Assembly: GCA_036426205.1 (NCBI GenBank)
Contig: CM071570.1
Coordinates: forward strand, 71,936,728 to 72,000,727
Length of the DNA stretch: 64,000 nucleotides
Direction of reading: 5' to 3'
Source of the DNA: Ascaphus truei
Lineage: Eukaryota; Chordata; Amphibia; Anura; Ascaphidae
The notes beneath the pieces are model-generated. The model was given only the letters and a program-made list of their open reading frames with translations, ran no database searches and was not told the DNA's origin. Position numbers and translations under genes: made by a program. Below are positions 1 through 12,900 of this stretch, in pieces; positions within the stretch are counted from its first letter, which is position 1, and every line of letters begins with the position of its first letter.

Positions 1-866
1 ATACGAAGAGACACAAAAACAGCTACCGCATACACACCTATGATAACTTGGTATCAGAAAGATTGGTTAGTAAATTCCTCTATAATAAGAGATGCTAATC
101 AATGCTCAGGGACAATGCATAAGAATCACACAAACAAAGAAAAAAAAATATATAAATATATTTAAAAACCAACAAAAACGCATACGGGACCCGAAGGTAG
201 AGTCTAAAGCCAATGCTAAGCCTCAGGCTTGTAATCAGGGCTGGAACAGCAAGCTTAAACTACAGGACAAGTAATAACCAAGGGATAAAAAGCTATATGG
301 CAGTTTAAAGACCGGCCTGTCACACAATATGCATACTGCAATATCTAGGAAACTACACTCTAAATATCCTAGGTCTATATAACTCTATACGATAGCCTCC
401 TGTATAGTCAGAGAACGAATATATACCTGAAGATAGAGTATAGATACATATATAACATGATGCACTCATACAAAGATAATATAAAGTGGCGAGCACAAAG
501 TAGAAAAAAATGCTTGCATGATTCCAATGCTGCTGAAAAGGATAAACTAATGTTCAAAACTGTGCATAATGTACTTATTTTTTGAATATCATGAGTGCTC
601 TCTATGGGACTTCTTTTATTTGTTTGTGTGACACACACAAAAGCCTAATGTAGTAGAAAAGGCCCTTTTATATGAACACTAAACCAAATATCCCTTTAAC
701 AATTACAAATGTTTAAACCAACCCAAAAAAACAAACGTAAAACAAAAATAGGTTTAATACTAAAAGGTGGTGCAAAAATGAATGCTTTAAATAATAATTA
801 ATACCATTTTATATCCGCATGAACAAGCATGGCTTTTTAGAAAAATAAACAATGCACGAGATTTAC
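1..866. other. XRN2 intron 14 (left part)
   Basis: No further XRN2 exon could be recognised here. The stretch is AT-rich with short A runs and no clear transposon ends. The next XRN2 exon must lie left of the window or be too diverged to see by eye. Confidence 0.6.
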
Positions 867-911
867 CTTCATTCGCTTTTTCTTTTCTTTTAGTCTTCTT
901 TTATAGCCCTC
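867..911 (-). CDS. XRN2: XRN2 coding exon 14 (residues 412-426)
   Basis: 45-nt exon encoding [15 protein letters not shown], the basic stretch that follows the first conserved XRN region. Acceptor TTTTTCTAG, donor GTAAAT. It is the last exon found before the left edge of the window. Confidence 0.9.
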
Positions 912-3900
912 CTAGAAAAATCGCATGTGAAAGATTAAATGACCCCAAACCACAAGCAACACCATATTCCACATTTGTTAACTGGTTAAATAAGCACAGC
1001 ACTCCTCAAACGCAAATCCCTGTCATCTAGCAAGCTGAGTGTCAAACACATTGATGTTATCTGCCGTCACCTCTACTCAAAGAAGCAAGGCAAACACCAC
1101 TATACTTGGTTCACCACCTTGGTATAAAAAGCCCTTCTCTCAACGGCATAAAATAGTTCAGAGTTTAAAATGGGACTGCTATTTATTGTGTACTTCACTT
1201 ATAACAGTCAATGCAAAAGCCCTGGTCCTAAGAGAGGTCAACTAGTAGAGCGTAAATCCACAAATTTTTACTAGTGACATACATCATCTTCCTTTCTCTT
1301 TTTGAAAATGCCATCTTCAACTTCACCAACTGCTAGCATGATCATCTGTACTCTTTCAAGGTTCACAAACCCGCTCTCCGTAAGGTAGCCCTGCAAACAA
1401 AATAAGGAAAGCATAATTAAGGAATGTATTCAATTTTAAATACTGTGCATTTAGTCCCTGGAGAAACACGAGGATCAAATAAAGCCAAAGCGAAGACTTA
1501 CCCCAGTCTTATGCACAACAGTCTTGTAAATGGTGACAAGACGATCTATAGCATTCTCCCTGGCAGAGAGAGAGAGAGAGACAAAAAAAATAATGAATTA
1601 CAATCCACACCAATAACTAAACTGCGGGTTCTTTTTTTAATCTTGGTATAAATTCAACATGGTTTTAAGACACACCTGATTTCGAGAGACGGCAGATGAG
1701 GTAAAAAGTCATTCCCCACAAAAAAGCACATGAAAACCCAATCGTCAACGCATCTCTCAAAGTCATATTGGAAGGGTAAGCTGGCCATAGCCAGTTCTTT
1801 CTCCAAATACTGGAAGAAAACAATAAAATTTTGGATTAATGCCAGAGAAACCGATCCAACTTGGCAACTGTTCAGAAAATATTATGCTTCATACCTCACG
1901 CAATACATTCAGTCGAATGAAAATGAACTCCTGCTCACAGCCTGGAGGAGAATCTGCAAATTCGTCATGCTGTAAAAAAGAAACCCAATTTGTATTTAAC
2001 TCCATTACCCTGAAAACTGGATAACATGTATTGGTCAACATAGAGAACACCTTTATATTGGTCATCATTTGTAAAGGTAAGTTTCAGATCCCAATCTAAA
2101 AACATGTGCTTGAATGAAGGAGCACAAGTTAGCATCCCCTGATGCAGCATTAACATTAAAATCAATGGAAGTTCATGCTGGACAGGGTGCGCTAACCAAC
2201 ACTGGCAGCACTTGATGAATATTCCCCCAAGTATCTTGCGTGGAGTTTTTTGCTCTATGCATAGCAATTATGGGGGGGGGGGGGGAGAACACATTGGTGA
2301 ATAGCTTTGCTGAATGCATCTTACCTCTCCCTTCTTCTCTCTGGCTATTCCCTGACATTCTTTGATCTCGTGGCCAAACTGACCACACAAACCACATGGT
2401 CTTGGTTTGTTTGGCTTAAACTCTTCTCTGATGATTGTAAAATTTGACTCATGAGTAGCAAGTCCTAGCATGATAAGATCAGCTGTGAACAAAAATAGTA
2501 AATCAGATCAACTATCGGTATTAGTACTAAACATATTTGTTAACTCAAATGCATTTATTTTGAAGGCCTTCATGCATGGCATTTTATTTATGCACAATAT
2601 TTACGCTTTTAGCCATCGAAAACCAATGTGAGACATAGTGGTTTATTAGGGAGGGGTAATGGGTATAACACTCCCCTGAGGTTAATGCAGGTGTTCTGTT
2701 TTTATGATGAGCTAAAGCCAAGTACAAGAGCCTGCCCAGGATTGTAAATTCAGAGCAAGGAAATTTAATTGGTCAACCTGAAAGCAAAAAAGTTGTTATA
2801 CTGATGACAGCACACTACAGTTTGACAGTTTTGTAGTGACCACACTGGCTTTACCCAGGGCAAAATGGTAGCTATGATGCAAAAGGAAACCAGCACATCT
2901 TAATGAAAAAAAATATTTTTCTTTATTTGCAGAGGACACTAAATTAAATGACAAAGTTGCCATCTATTCCAAGTTTGCATTGTCTCACATTTACAAAGAG
3001 CGCACAGAAAGTTTTAAATAGAAAGTGCTTGATTGTTTAATTTATGATGCTGACCTATAAACTATGTGGAATGCTGTAATTAATAATCAAGCAATAAAAT
3101 TACATTAATCTCTACATTATTCAGAAAGTCACAAGCTAGTGCTTACCATCAGCACCGCATAAGCAATGATGAGTGTTTGGGTCGTGATGGGGCTGAGCTG
3201 TAAAGGGGAAAAAAAAAAAAAGTGTTAGTTATCTAGAAGTATTCTACAGAGATTAATTAAATAAACGTTCAAAGCGTCATACCTCTTTGCCGTCTGATGT
3301 AATCCATAATTTTATGTTCACCTTCACCAGGAGCACTAGCATCTGATAAAATGACCTACAAAAAAAAAATACAACATGTCCAAACAGCGCACAGAATAGG
3401 AAATTCATCCAAACCCGTTATAAAACTGGTCTTTTTGAATTGCTAGACTGGCTTCCCCAATTAAAACCCCAGTCTTGAAGGCCCTACATCTTTTGCTGGA
3501 ACTCGCTCTCTATCGGTTCCCTGATCCCACTGTAAGTAAGCCCAAATCTTTGATTATTTTGATAATGTCCCCGACAGATAATGAATGCACACACGTGACT
3601 AACGCAACAAAATAATCCTGTTTCTCAACACAAAATTTAGACTAGAAGTGCATCAGGACAGGGACCTTTTCCTTTTAGATTTCGCAACTGGTAATGTTCC
3701 CACTAGGTTTCCAAACGATCATATATGTGATAAGAAACATTTACAATCTGTATTAGGAGACAAAACGTAACCAGGTAAAAAAAGAAATCCGATCCTTGAG
3801 CTACCACATATATACAGAGTCACCGCAGATCAACGGACGTCTTCACTAATGTCATAAGGTTTAAAACTTAAGACTGGAGCAAAATGGTTTAGTGACAATG

Positions 3901-6900
3901 TATTCAATTCAAATCATAGGAATTCTGCGAGGTTAACAAGACAGAAAAATTAAGTAAACCATTCAAAAATGTTTTTAACCAGGTTTATATCAGATGTTCA
4001 GCATTTTAGTTTTTTTTTTACATTACACAATATTCTTACGTTAAATACCTAAAAATAACTTACTGTAAGGTTTTTCCAGCCAGGGTCATTATTCAAACGA
4101 TCCGCAACATAATATCGCAGGCATTTTGCTAGGTTGTCCATAAACTCTGTACCCTATAATACAGAAAACAAATTATACAAATAAACCAACAATGGGAATG
4201 GCTAGAAATAGAAATGGTGACTCTGGCTCTGTTACTTACTGGTGTAATACAGTTACTATCAAATCTTTCTTTCATTTCTTCAGGAGGGAGATAGCCACCT
4301 GACAAAAGCAACACATTTGGTTTACAGTTAGTGAGAGAGGGGAGAGAAAAAAACAAAAAAAACCACCATCACTAAAGTACAATTGACTTTACCGTTGGAT
4401 ATCACTTCCTCACGCACACGATTTTTCTCTTCTATGAGCTCCACACCCTCTTTGGATGCTCGAAACCTTCTAGAGCGCTGTTGATTCATTTTAGCTCGTG
4501 GGGCCTAGAAACATGTCAAATCATTCAAGATCATTGTTTTTTCAATCTGTTTAGAACTGCATGCCCCATTTACAATGTAATGTGGCCCGATGGAAACCCT
4601 TAATCTATTGCGACTTTGCCGAGCCCTGCTCATTTCACCTTTGCACATAAAAGTGCCATTGCTGTGGTAGGGCTATTATATTATTATCAATTTAACAGCC
4701 TGTGTGCCAGTCAGATCCATAGCTCCAAGACCATGAAAACTAGACACCTGAAATTTTGCATGCACACTAAGGGAACCCTAGGGTTGTGCACATGGATTAT
4801 TTTTTATTTTGGAATTTTCTCTCCCTACTGTTGCAATTGATCGCTGAGCAAACGGACTTCCAAATATTCCTTGGGGGGAGAGCGCAGGACACAGGGGTAG
4901 AGCTGTAAGAGGGCAGGGGGGCCAGAAGGGGAGGAAGAGAGAGAGGGGTGAGAGAAATACATGGGGGGGGGGGGGGGGGGGGAGAAGATTAAGGGGGTTT
5001 GAGAGGTGGGAGTGGAAGAGAGAAAGGTCACAGATGGGGTGTAAATGTCACTGAGGGGGAAGGTCACCAAGGGAGTGTGTCGGTAAAGAGGGTGGATGTC
5101 ACTATAATTTGGGATGCGAGTGTGACTGAGGGTTGGGGTGCAACCTCTCTCACTGGAAGGCAGAACTATTGATGGGGTTAAAGAGGACACCTTTATCAAC
5201 TGATTCACACTTTCAAGTCTGCAATGGAAAAGATGACTCCAGAATACTGCAACTCGTGCAAAGCCAGGTACTTTAGCTAGTCTATTTATAAAAAGTTTGC
5301 TGCTGATAGAGAAATAAGAGACATAAATAAATTAAATAAATAGGGCGATATATAGATATATAAAGCAGCAAACTTTTTATAAAACAAATTCTGACGACAT
5401 CCAATGATCCTTTAATGATTTTGGAATTATATTGAAAAAAAAATTACAAATACAGTAATTTGAGCCTTGACAAATAAAAGATGCATTATTTAAAAAAAAA
5501 TTTTTTTTCAGGAATACGAGTGTTCAACAGAATATGGGTTGAAACCCTTTGTAGATTACGACTAAAGATACTAAAATTCTGCATGAATGGGCTTTATACT
5601 TACCACACCATCTATAGCCATGTAAAGCAGTCTCCTAGGTCTCACAATATTAAAAAGTCTATCCATATACTCAAATATTGCAACCATCATTTCATCTTCA
5701 TTTTTGGGTGCTGCCCTGAAAATGTAAAAGAAAAGTGGTCAGTGATATTTGGCAACTTACACTTCCAGAATCCCAAGAGTTCCAATAAAGCCAATTACTT
5801 GTCTTCCGGGTGTGTACATGGATGAATGATGCCATTCATGTCCAAATAAAGGTTATCAAATTCCACTTCATTTGGGTTTGGTTTACTGGTATCCACTGGT
5901 ATCTTGATGCCATTGCATTCTTTAGGCTGAAGAAAAAAGAAAGAAAAAATTATATATAGATAGATATAGATAGAGAGAGAGGGGGTTGTAGACCTGCCTA
6001 AGACATGCAAATGAGCATACAGGAATATTTCCATTTGAGAGAGATAGATATAGATATAGATATTTAGGGTTCAGTGTTGCATTGAAAATTAATCAAGCTC
6101 CAAATTATTCTATATTTGAGATCTCTAAACCAGGGGTGGACAAATAGTAAAAATACATTTTAAGAGACAGAATTTTATGGTATTGAGGTGTGTGCAAAAG
6201 CCGACATCTCCCGTGACACTGGACGGCAGATTTCTTCGTTAAACCTTATCGTGGATGTGATGGGATGCTCAGTGCTGAAGCTAAAAGGAAGGATCGGCTA
6301 ACCTGCACTTTGTCCTGTTGCATATTGAAAAACTAAAAAAATAATAATATATAAAATATTCTGCATTGGCCATTTTTTAAAAATTATGCCTTGTTCACTG
6401 TCTCCGTCTTTTCCCCCCTCTCCGTTCTATCTCACCCCCTACATAGTAGCCCGGCCACATATTGGTGTATTATACGTTAGTCTGCAGCCTTGTTAGATAT
6501 TCCTACTTTATTTGACCTATGTTACTACTACTGACTTTGGGACACAGCTGTGGGGTCCTTATGGTGATTATTATGTGGCTTTAGCTCAATTGTATTAACT
6601 TTATAGCTCCTTAAACCTTACTACATGTTCACGTGACACTGTGGAAGTCATTGGGGGTGTGCATGGTATTTTTTGTGGGGACTCTGGGTAGGGTTAGGGC
6701 AGAGGTGCGCTAAACTTCCTGAGCTGCGCCCCCCTGCCTGACAGCGTATTTCGACTAATGATTTCTCAGTGTGAATCAACCGAGGAAGGATAACCCTTAC
6801 GAAACGCGTAGGCGAAAACTGACAGAAGATGCCGTTGCCACACCTAATGAAGGAACGGATGCTAAGAGAGCAGAGGAGTTATACACCACGTGTTGCCATA

Positions 6901-9900
6901 GCAACCGGAAGTGCGGGAGAATGCACGCCAGCCGATGGCTCTGGAGGCAGCGTTACCAGCGAGAAACATGCAGGGACTCCCACAACAGATCAGATAAAAT
7001 TACTTTTTTCATTGTACAGCATTATCTATTGTTACAATTTGCAGCTAAAACGGCTGGGAATATTCGCAACAAATCATCACAAAACAGGAAAGTGTTACAA
7101 ATATCTTCCACTGCTGGGAGGTGTGCTAAAGCCTGCTACTGTATAGGGAAGAGTGAAACAGTCACTATTCTCTAATACTACAGAACCCATTTATATAAAA
7201 CCACCATAAGATTTCACACGTTTTGCTGCTTTAAGGGCATCTGTGCGCACTTTTCATCTATAGATTGCCAACGTCACACACCTGGAGTTTAGGAAGTTCT
7301 CCTACATACTAGCATCAGAACACCTCTCTATAGCTCCAAATCAACCCCCCCATACACTTGTTACCAATTATCACAAATTGACTTGGACTATACTATATGT
7401 TGTACGCTGTTCCACTGTCATTACCAGAGTTTCACATGCAATGCAATCCATCTTTTGTTTGTGTATACAGTGCATATGTATATCGAGGACACTGGTTTCT
7501 GACTGCAAATTTACAATAGCTGCAGTATTTTAGTGTTAATTACATTGTAACGTGAATTCTAGCCAAAAGCTGATCAGGTAATACCGTGAGGCAGCGATGT
7601 ATGGGAGGAAGGGGTGTGGTTACCAATGCTCTGCACGGATTGGCCGATTCCTGGGTGATGTGGCATTTTACTCAAAGGCTTTGGTACTTGGTTCATCCAC
7701 CTGTAAATATTATACAATTGGAAGAATTGCAGTACTACAACTCAGAAATCCCATGCAGAGAAGGGAGATCACAAGCAGCCGCACGAAAAAGGCACCAGGA
7801 GTGGATTTTTAAGCAACCAAGCACCACAGATTTCCTAACCTTATTCTAAACAGTGAGTTATATAACCAAAAGCAGACAGAAAACAATTCCAACAAGAAAT
7901 GGGTAGTTCGCAATCCAGAAAAACCATAACCAAAAAAAAAAAAAAAAAAAATTCTCTCCTAATGACCTATATAATAAGGCTTCAGCAAACAAAGACCCAA
8001 TGCACATCAAATATGACACATTTAGCTATCCAAGTGTGTATATTTATTTTACATAGGCCTAGTGCAAGAAAATAAAAAAAATCGTCAGATATTTTTAGTC
8101 ACCAATTAAAATAACTGCTGTAAAATCTCCAACTATGTTGTCCTGTAGACTAGTTTAACACTGAAAAAATAATAATGGGAACTGTAAAAAAAAAAAAAAA
8201 AAAAAAAAGTCAACATATTTCCAGTGTTAACTTTGTACAACTCTGAATAAAACTAAACGTCCGCTCATTGTATATGAAAAATATAAACAAAATCCCTGGT
8301 GCATTTACCCTGTATAATTTCTAATTCCATCATTGTGACTACCGAGAGCTATGGACTATAAACAGTTAAAAAACAAAAGTCAAGGAATAGGCCTTTCTTT
8401 AACCGTTTAAGTGTGATTAACGCTGGTCAAGTCTCAAAGAGAACCTATATTTAATAGAAATACAAATTGATAAAAAAAAAAAAAACATTTACACTACAAA
8501 ACTAGACAGACTACTGCCAGTACAGAAAAAGTGCCCAAAGCCTGGAAATAGAAAGAGGCACACACAGAGACCTGGAAGACCCGGGAGATGAGATTGTGCC
8601 AGCGGTGTGAGCTAGGAGAGGTAGAAGATGAAACACTTCCTGCACACAATACTCTGAAGTGAGGAGTGCCCACTTGGAGAAACTCACAGCTCTTATCCAT
8701 AACTTGAATATAGAAAAGAAACAAAAAGATTGTGATCCTCCTAGGACAAGATGAAACCACAGCAGAACTGGCTGCACATTATATCAGCACCTGTCACAGG
8801 CTGAGAGACACCCACTAACCCCCACATCCGTGGGTAACTTATTCATGTACTGTGTAATTATACCTTATCCCGTGTTATTCATGTTTTGGCGATACGGAAA
8901 TATTTTCTGTCATGCCAATAAAGCAGATTTGATTGACCGACTTCTAGGACCACCACACTTGTTGAAATTACTCCACAGGAATAGCAAATGTAGAAATCTG
9001 ACACCCAAGGGTAGGGTACATCACCCCAACAATATCAGGTAAAAAAAAAAAAAGTGCTAAAAAGTTTGAGGCATTTCTTCTAACAGACTTAACATTGTGA
9101 CAACTAGAGCGGTATACCTCATCTCCAGCCCTCGTCAAGCCACTGCTGGATGAAGACCTCCCCAAATGATCTTTCAGGTATTGCAACGGCAAACCTCCCC
9201 TTTTCATGTTGCTACAGCACATTTTGTGGTCTCATCCTCTAATCTTACTTTTGGAATCCAGTTTAGTACTATCTTTGATCAACGATCATTATCTCTTGGG
9301 TTTCAAACCTATTCTTTTTCCGGTCTCTTCGGTTAATAATCAGCATTCATCTTCATCTTCATGAGCACAGACAGGATACACCGGCCAAAAACGTACTTCT
9401 TGAAGATTGTTTTTTTTTTTTTTTCCTAATGTGCTCCATTCCATCGTCATTCTCCTATTTAATCCACAGGTTCCCATCCATGGTTACTTGCTGGCCAAGG
9501 TAGAGTCTGGACTAGTTCAATTCCATTTATTGCGATCTTTGCAGAATTAACAGTTGTTGATCACTTTGGTCTTGTAGAGATTCATATGGAGGTCCACTTC
9601 GGGAAATTTTCCATTTGTTGCTGCAGGTCTTCTGGACCCGTGGAATACACTACAATGGCAGCTGCAAATCGTAGGCGACTCAGACATTCACCGTTGATTT
9701 TAGATTCCTTTTTTCTCCTAATTAAATGTCTTGAACAAATCTTCATGGGTTGTGGTGAAAAGCTTTGGTTACGGTGTCTAAACAAAACTCCCTTGCCACT
9801 CTTGATCATGCTTGTATCTTCATGTAATCTAATTGTTGATGTTGCATTCTCGTAAATATTCCTTATAATAATGTACGCTACAACACAATCTCAATGCATT

Positions 9901-12900
9901 GAAAACCGCAAGTTGTAAACGGAATCAAATGCTTTTGCAGAAAAATCTCCTGTATAGGTTCAAACGGAGCTGCTGTTAGTACATCCCATACTAGGGACCA
10001 GTCACCTGTAGATACCCTGTTCTTGATTTGAGGCCTTAACCTTTAACTGCCTGAAAGAATCTGATGATCAATCTTTCCATTGCCAGATTTCTTTCCAACA
10101 AGGCTGATAGTGCAGACACCTGTACTTTCAATGAGCTAAGACTGAGACCTTTCTCAAATCCTTTTTGCAGGAACTCCACAATTGATACAATTCTAGGTGA
10201 AAGGATTTCGGTTTCCTTTTCACACCAATCGCGAAAGCAAAGCCAGATTCTATGGTATACTTTCGATGTGGAACTTTCCCTTGCTTGTAAAAGGGTTTGT
10301 ATTGTTTTGTCTGAACAACCTTTCAGTCTCAATGTTTCCTGCTCAATTGCCATGCCGTCAAGCCCATTGTTTGGCATTCGGATGACATATTGACCCCTGT
10401 CGCATCAACCCTTTGCGATCTGGTATGTGCCATGGTGTATCTACTGCCATATTTACCAAGTGTGTGAACCAAAGCCTTCTTGGCCAGTAGGGTGCTATGA
10501 ATATCACCTCTGCTTGGTCTTCCCTGTTTTCCTGATTGTTTCCGGAATTAAGGGAATTGGAGGGAACAGGTATACCAACTTGAAGTGCCATTTGAAACTG
10601 AGAGCATCTGTACCCTGTGCGCTTGGATGAAACTGTCTGGCACAGTAGTTCCTTACCTTGCGGTTTTGGTGTGTCGCCATGAGATCTATGTCTGGCTGAC
10701 CCCATCGCTCTACCAGTTGTTGAAACACCTGTGGCTATAATGCCCCTTCTCCTGGGTGTATGATGCTCCGACTTAGAAAATCTGCTGTGACATTTTCTAG
10801 TCCTGTGATATGTATGGCTGTAATTTCCTACAAGTGGCACTCTGCCCAAAAGAGGATTTCTGCTGTGAGGTTCATCAGCTTTCTGCTCCTGGTTCCTCTT
10901 TGTTCGGCTATATACTTGACAACTGACCTGTTGTTTGATTCTATTTTTATACAGCCACCTCTTATATGGTCTTAGAAAGTTTCTAAGGCCCTTGTACTGC
11001 TTTTAATTCCAACAGATTTGATGGAAGATGCTTTTCCTGGTTTGTCCAGGTTCCTTGCACCAATGTTTCTCCCATCTGGGCACCCCGACCTGTGTTGCTC
11101 GCATCTGTTGTAATTCTAACCCAGTGCACTGGGTGTAGTGTTTGTCTTTTTTTCAGGTTTCGGGTATCTTCCCTCCACTTTAATTCTTGTTTTGTGTGAG
11201 GGTGTAACAAGATTCTTGGTGTCATATGTATTGCTGCCCATTTTCTGACGCTTAATGTTGAAGCGAATTTCCCTATGAGCTTCATGCATTCTTCTGCTGA
11301 AGTCCTGGTAGCTTTCCTGAGCTTCTTTGTTGCATGGCTATGTCTTGCCTCTTTGCGTCTGGTAGTCTCACTTCTCCTTTTGCTGTATCAAATTCTACCC
11401 CCAGAAATCTTAACAGCTGAGTGGCATGAGATGGCTCTTGTTTCTGTTTATTAACCAACTGTGGTGTTCCAGGAAGGTTATACCATCTTCTGGTCTTGTT
11501 GGAGTTTCTCCAGACTCCCTGATTTTACCCGGATGTCGTCCAGGTATGGGTATATTTCTACCCCTCTTCTCATTTCTGCCACTAGAGGGGCTAGAACCTT
11601 TATAAACGTCCTTGGGGAAGTCGCCAGACCAAATGGCAGTGCTGTGTACTGATAATGATCTTGATTTACTGTAAACCTTAGGCATCTTTGGTGTCCCTTT
11701 GCTATGGGCACCTGTAGATAAGCATCTTCTAAGTCTTATTGCCACCATCCAGTCTCCTGGTTGTAGGTTTTGAATAATCAGGTTCACACTTCTTAGGTCT
11801 AGAATTGCTCTGTACTCCCTTGTAGGTTTCCTTACTAGAAAAATTCTGGAAATTTCACTTCCTCTTCCTGAGGTACCTTCTTTCTTACTTCTGCTTGTAA
11901 TAATTTCTTTAAAGCCGAATTATTCTGCCTTCTTTTCTCCTTGGACTGTATCCATGTTATTAAGAACATATTTCTTCTTGGCATCTCTCTAAATTCTATA
12001 CTGTACCCCTGATGAATGGTCTGTAATATCCAATTGCCCTGTATCGTTTGGGCCCATGTTGCAGAAAAACTGCTTCAGTCGCCCTCCTACTGGCAACTGT
12101 CACACAAAAAAAAAACGGTCCTGGCCGTCCCTCCATGTTGTTTGTCTTGGAGATGACCTGCCAGGTCTATATGCCTTTGCTTCCTTATATTGGTTTCTAT
12201 TAGCCTGTTGGAAACCAAATCTTCTGCTTTTCTTGAGGTAAAAAATGCTCTTACCTCCTGATGCTTTTGTTATTATTGCATCCAGTTTGTTACCGAAGAG
12301 GAACTCACCTTCAATGGTACTCCACACAAATTGTTCTTTGATGCTGTGTCAGCCATCCACTGTCTGAGCCATAAAGCCCTTCTTGCTGATACCGCCAGCA
12401 CCATAGATTTTGCTGCTCATTTTACTTCGGACAGTGCTTAATAATAGCACTTCTTCCCACACCTTTGTGTATTGCTTCTTCAATGTTGGCAACTATGGCA
12501 GGTATGAGGATGTTCCTGCGGTAACGTATGTTTTCTTCCATACGTATCCATCTTCCTATCCATAGCGTCCTCCAATGACGCAAGTTCCTTATTGGAATTG
12601 TGGTCTTCTCTACTATTCTGGAAATAGCAGTATCCACCTTTGGGTTGACATCCCAAAATTTTACCTCCTCTTGTGGGAATGGATACATCTTCCCAAACCT
12701 TTTAGGCGTAATACTCTGGCGTCTGGTTGCGCCAACTCCACCTGAATGAGGTCCTTAACTACTTGATGGATAGTAAAGACTCTACCTTTTTAAAGCAGCA
12801 GCAGTAGTAGCAGTAGTAGCAGTAGCAGCAGTAGTAGCAGCAGCAGCAGCAGCAGCCTGCTTAGCCTGTCAAAGCAGGCCAGTACAGAAACTCTTGAAGC

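Noticed and set aside
180..290. Possible XRN2 exon 15
   Set aside because: The minus-strand translation does not match the XRN2 sequence that follows exon 14, and no good splice pair frames it.
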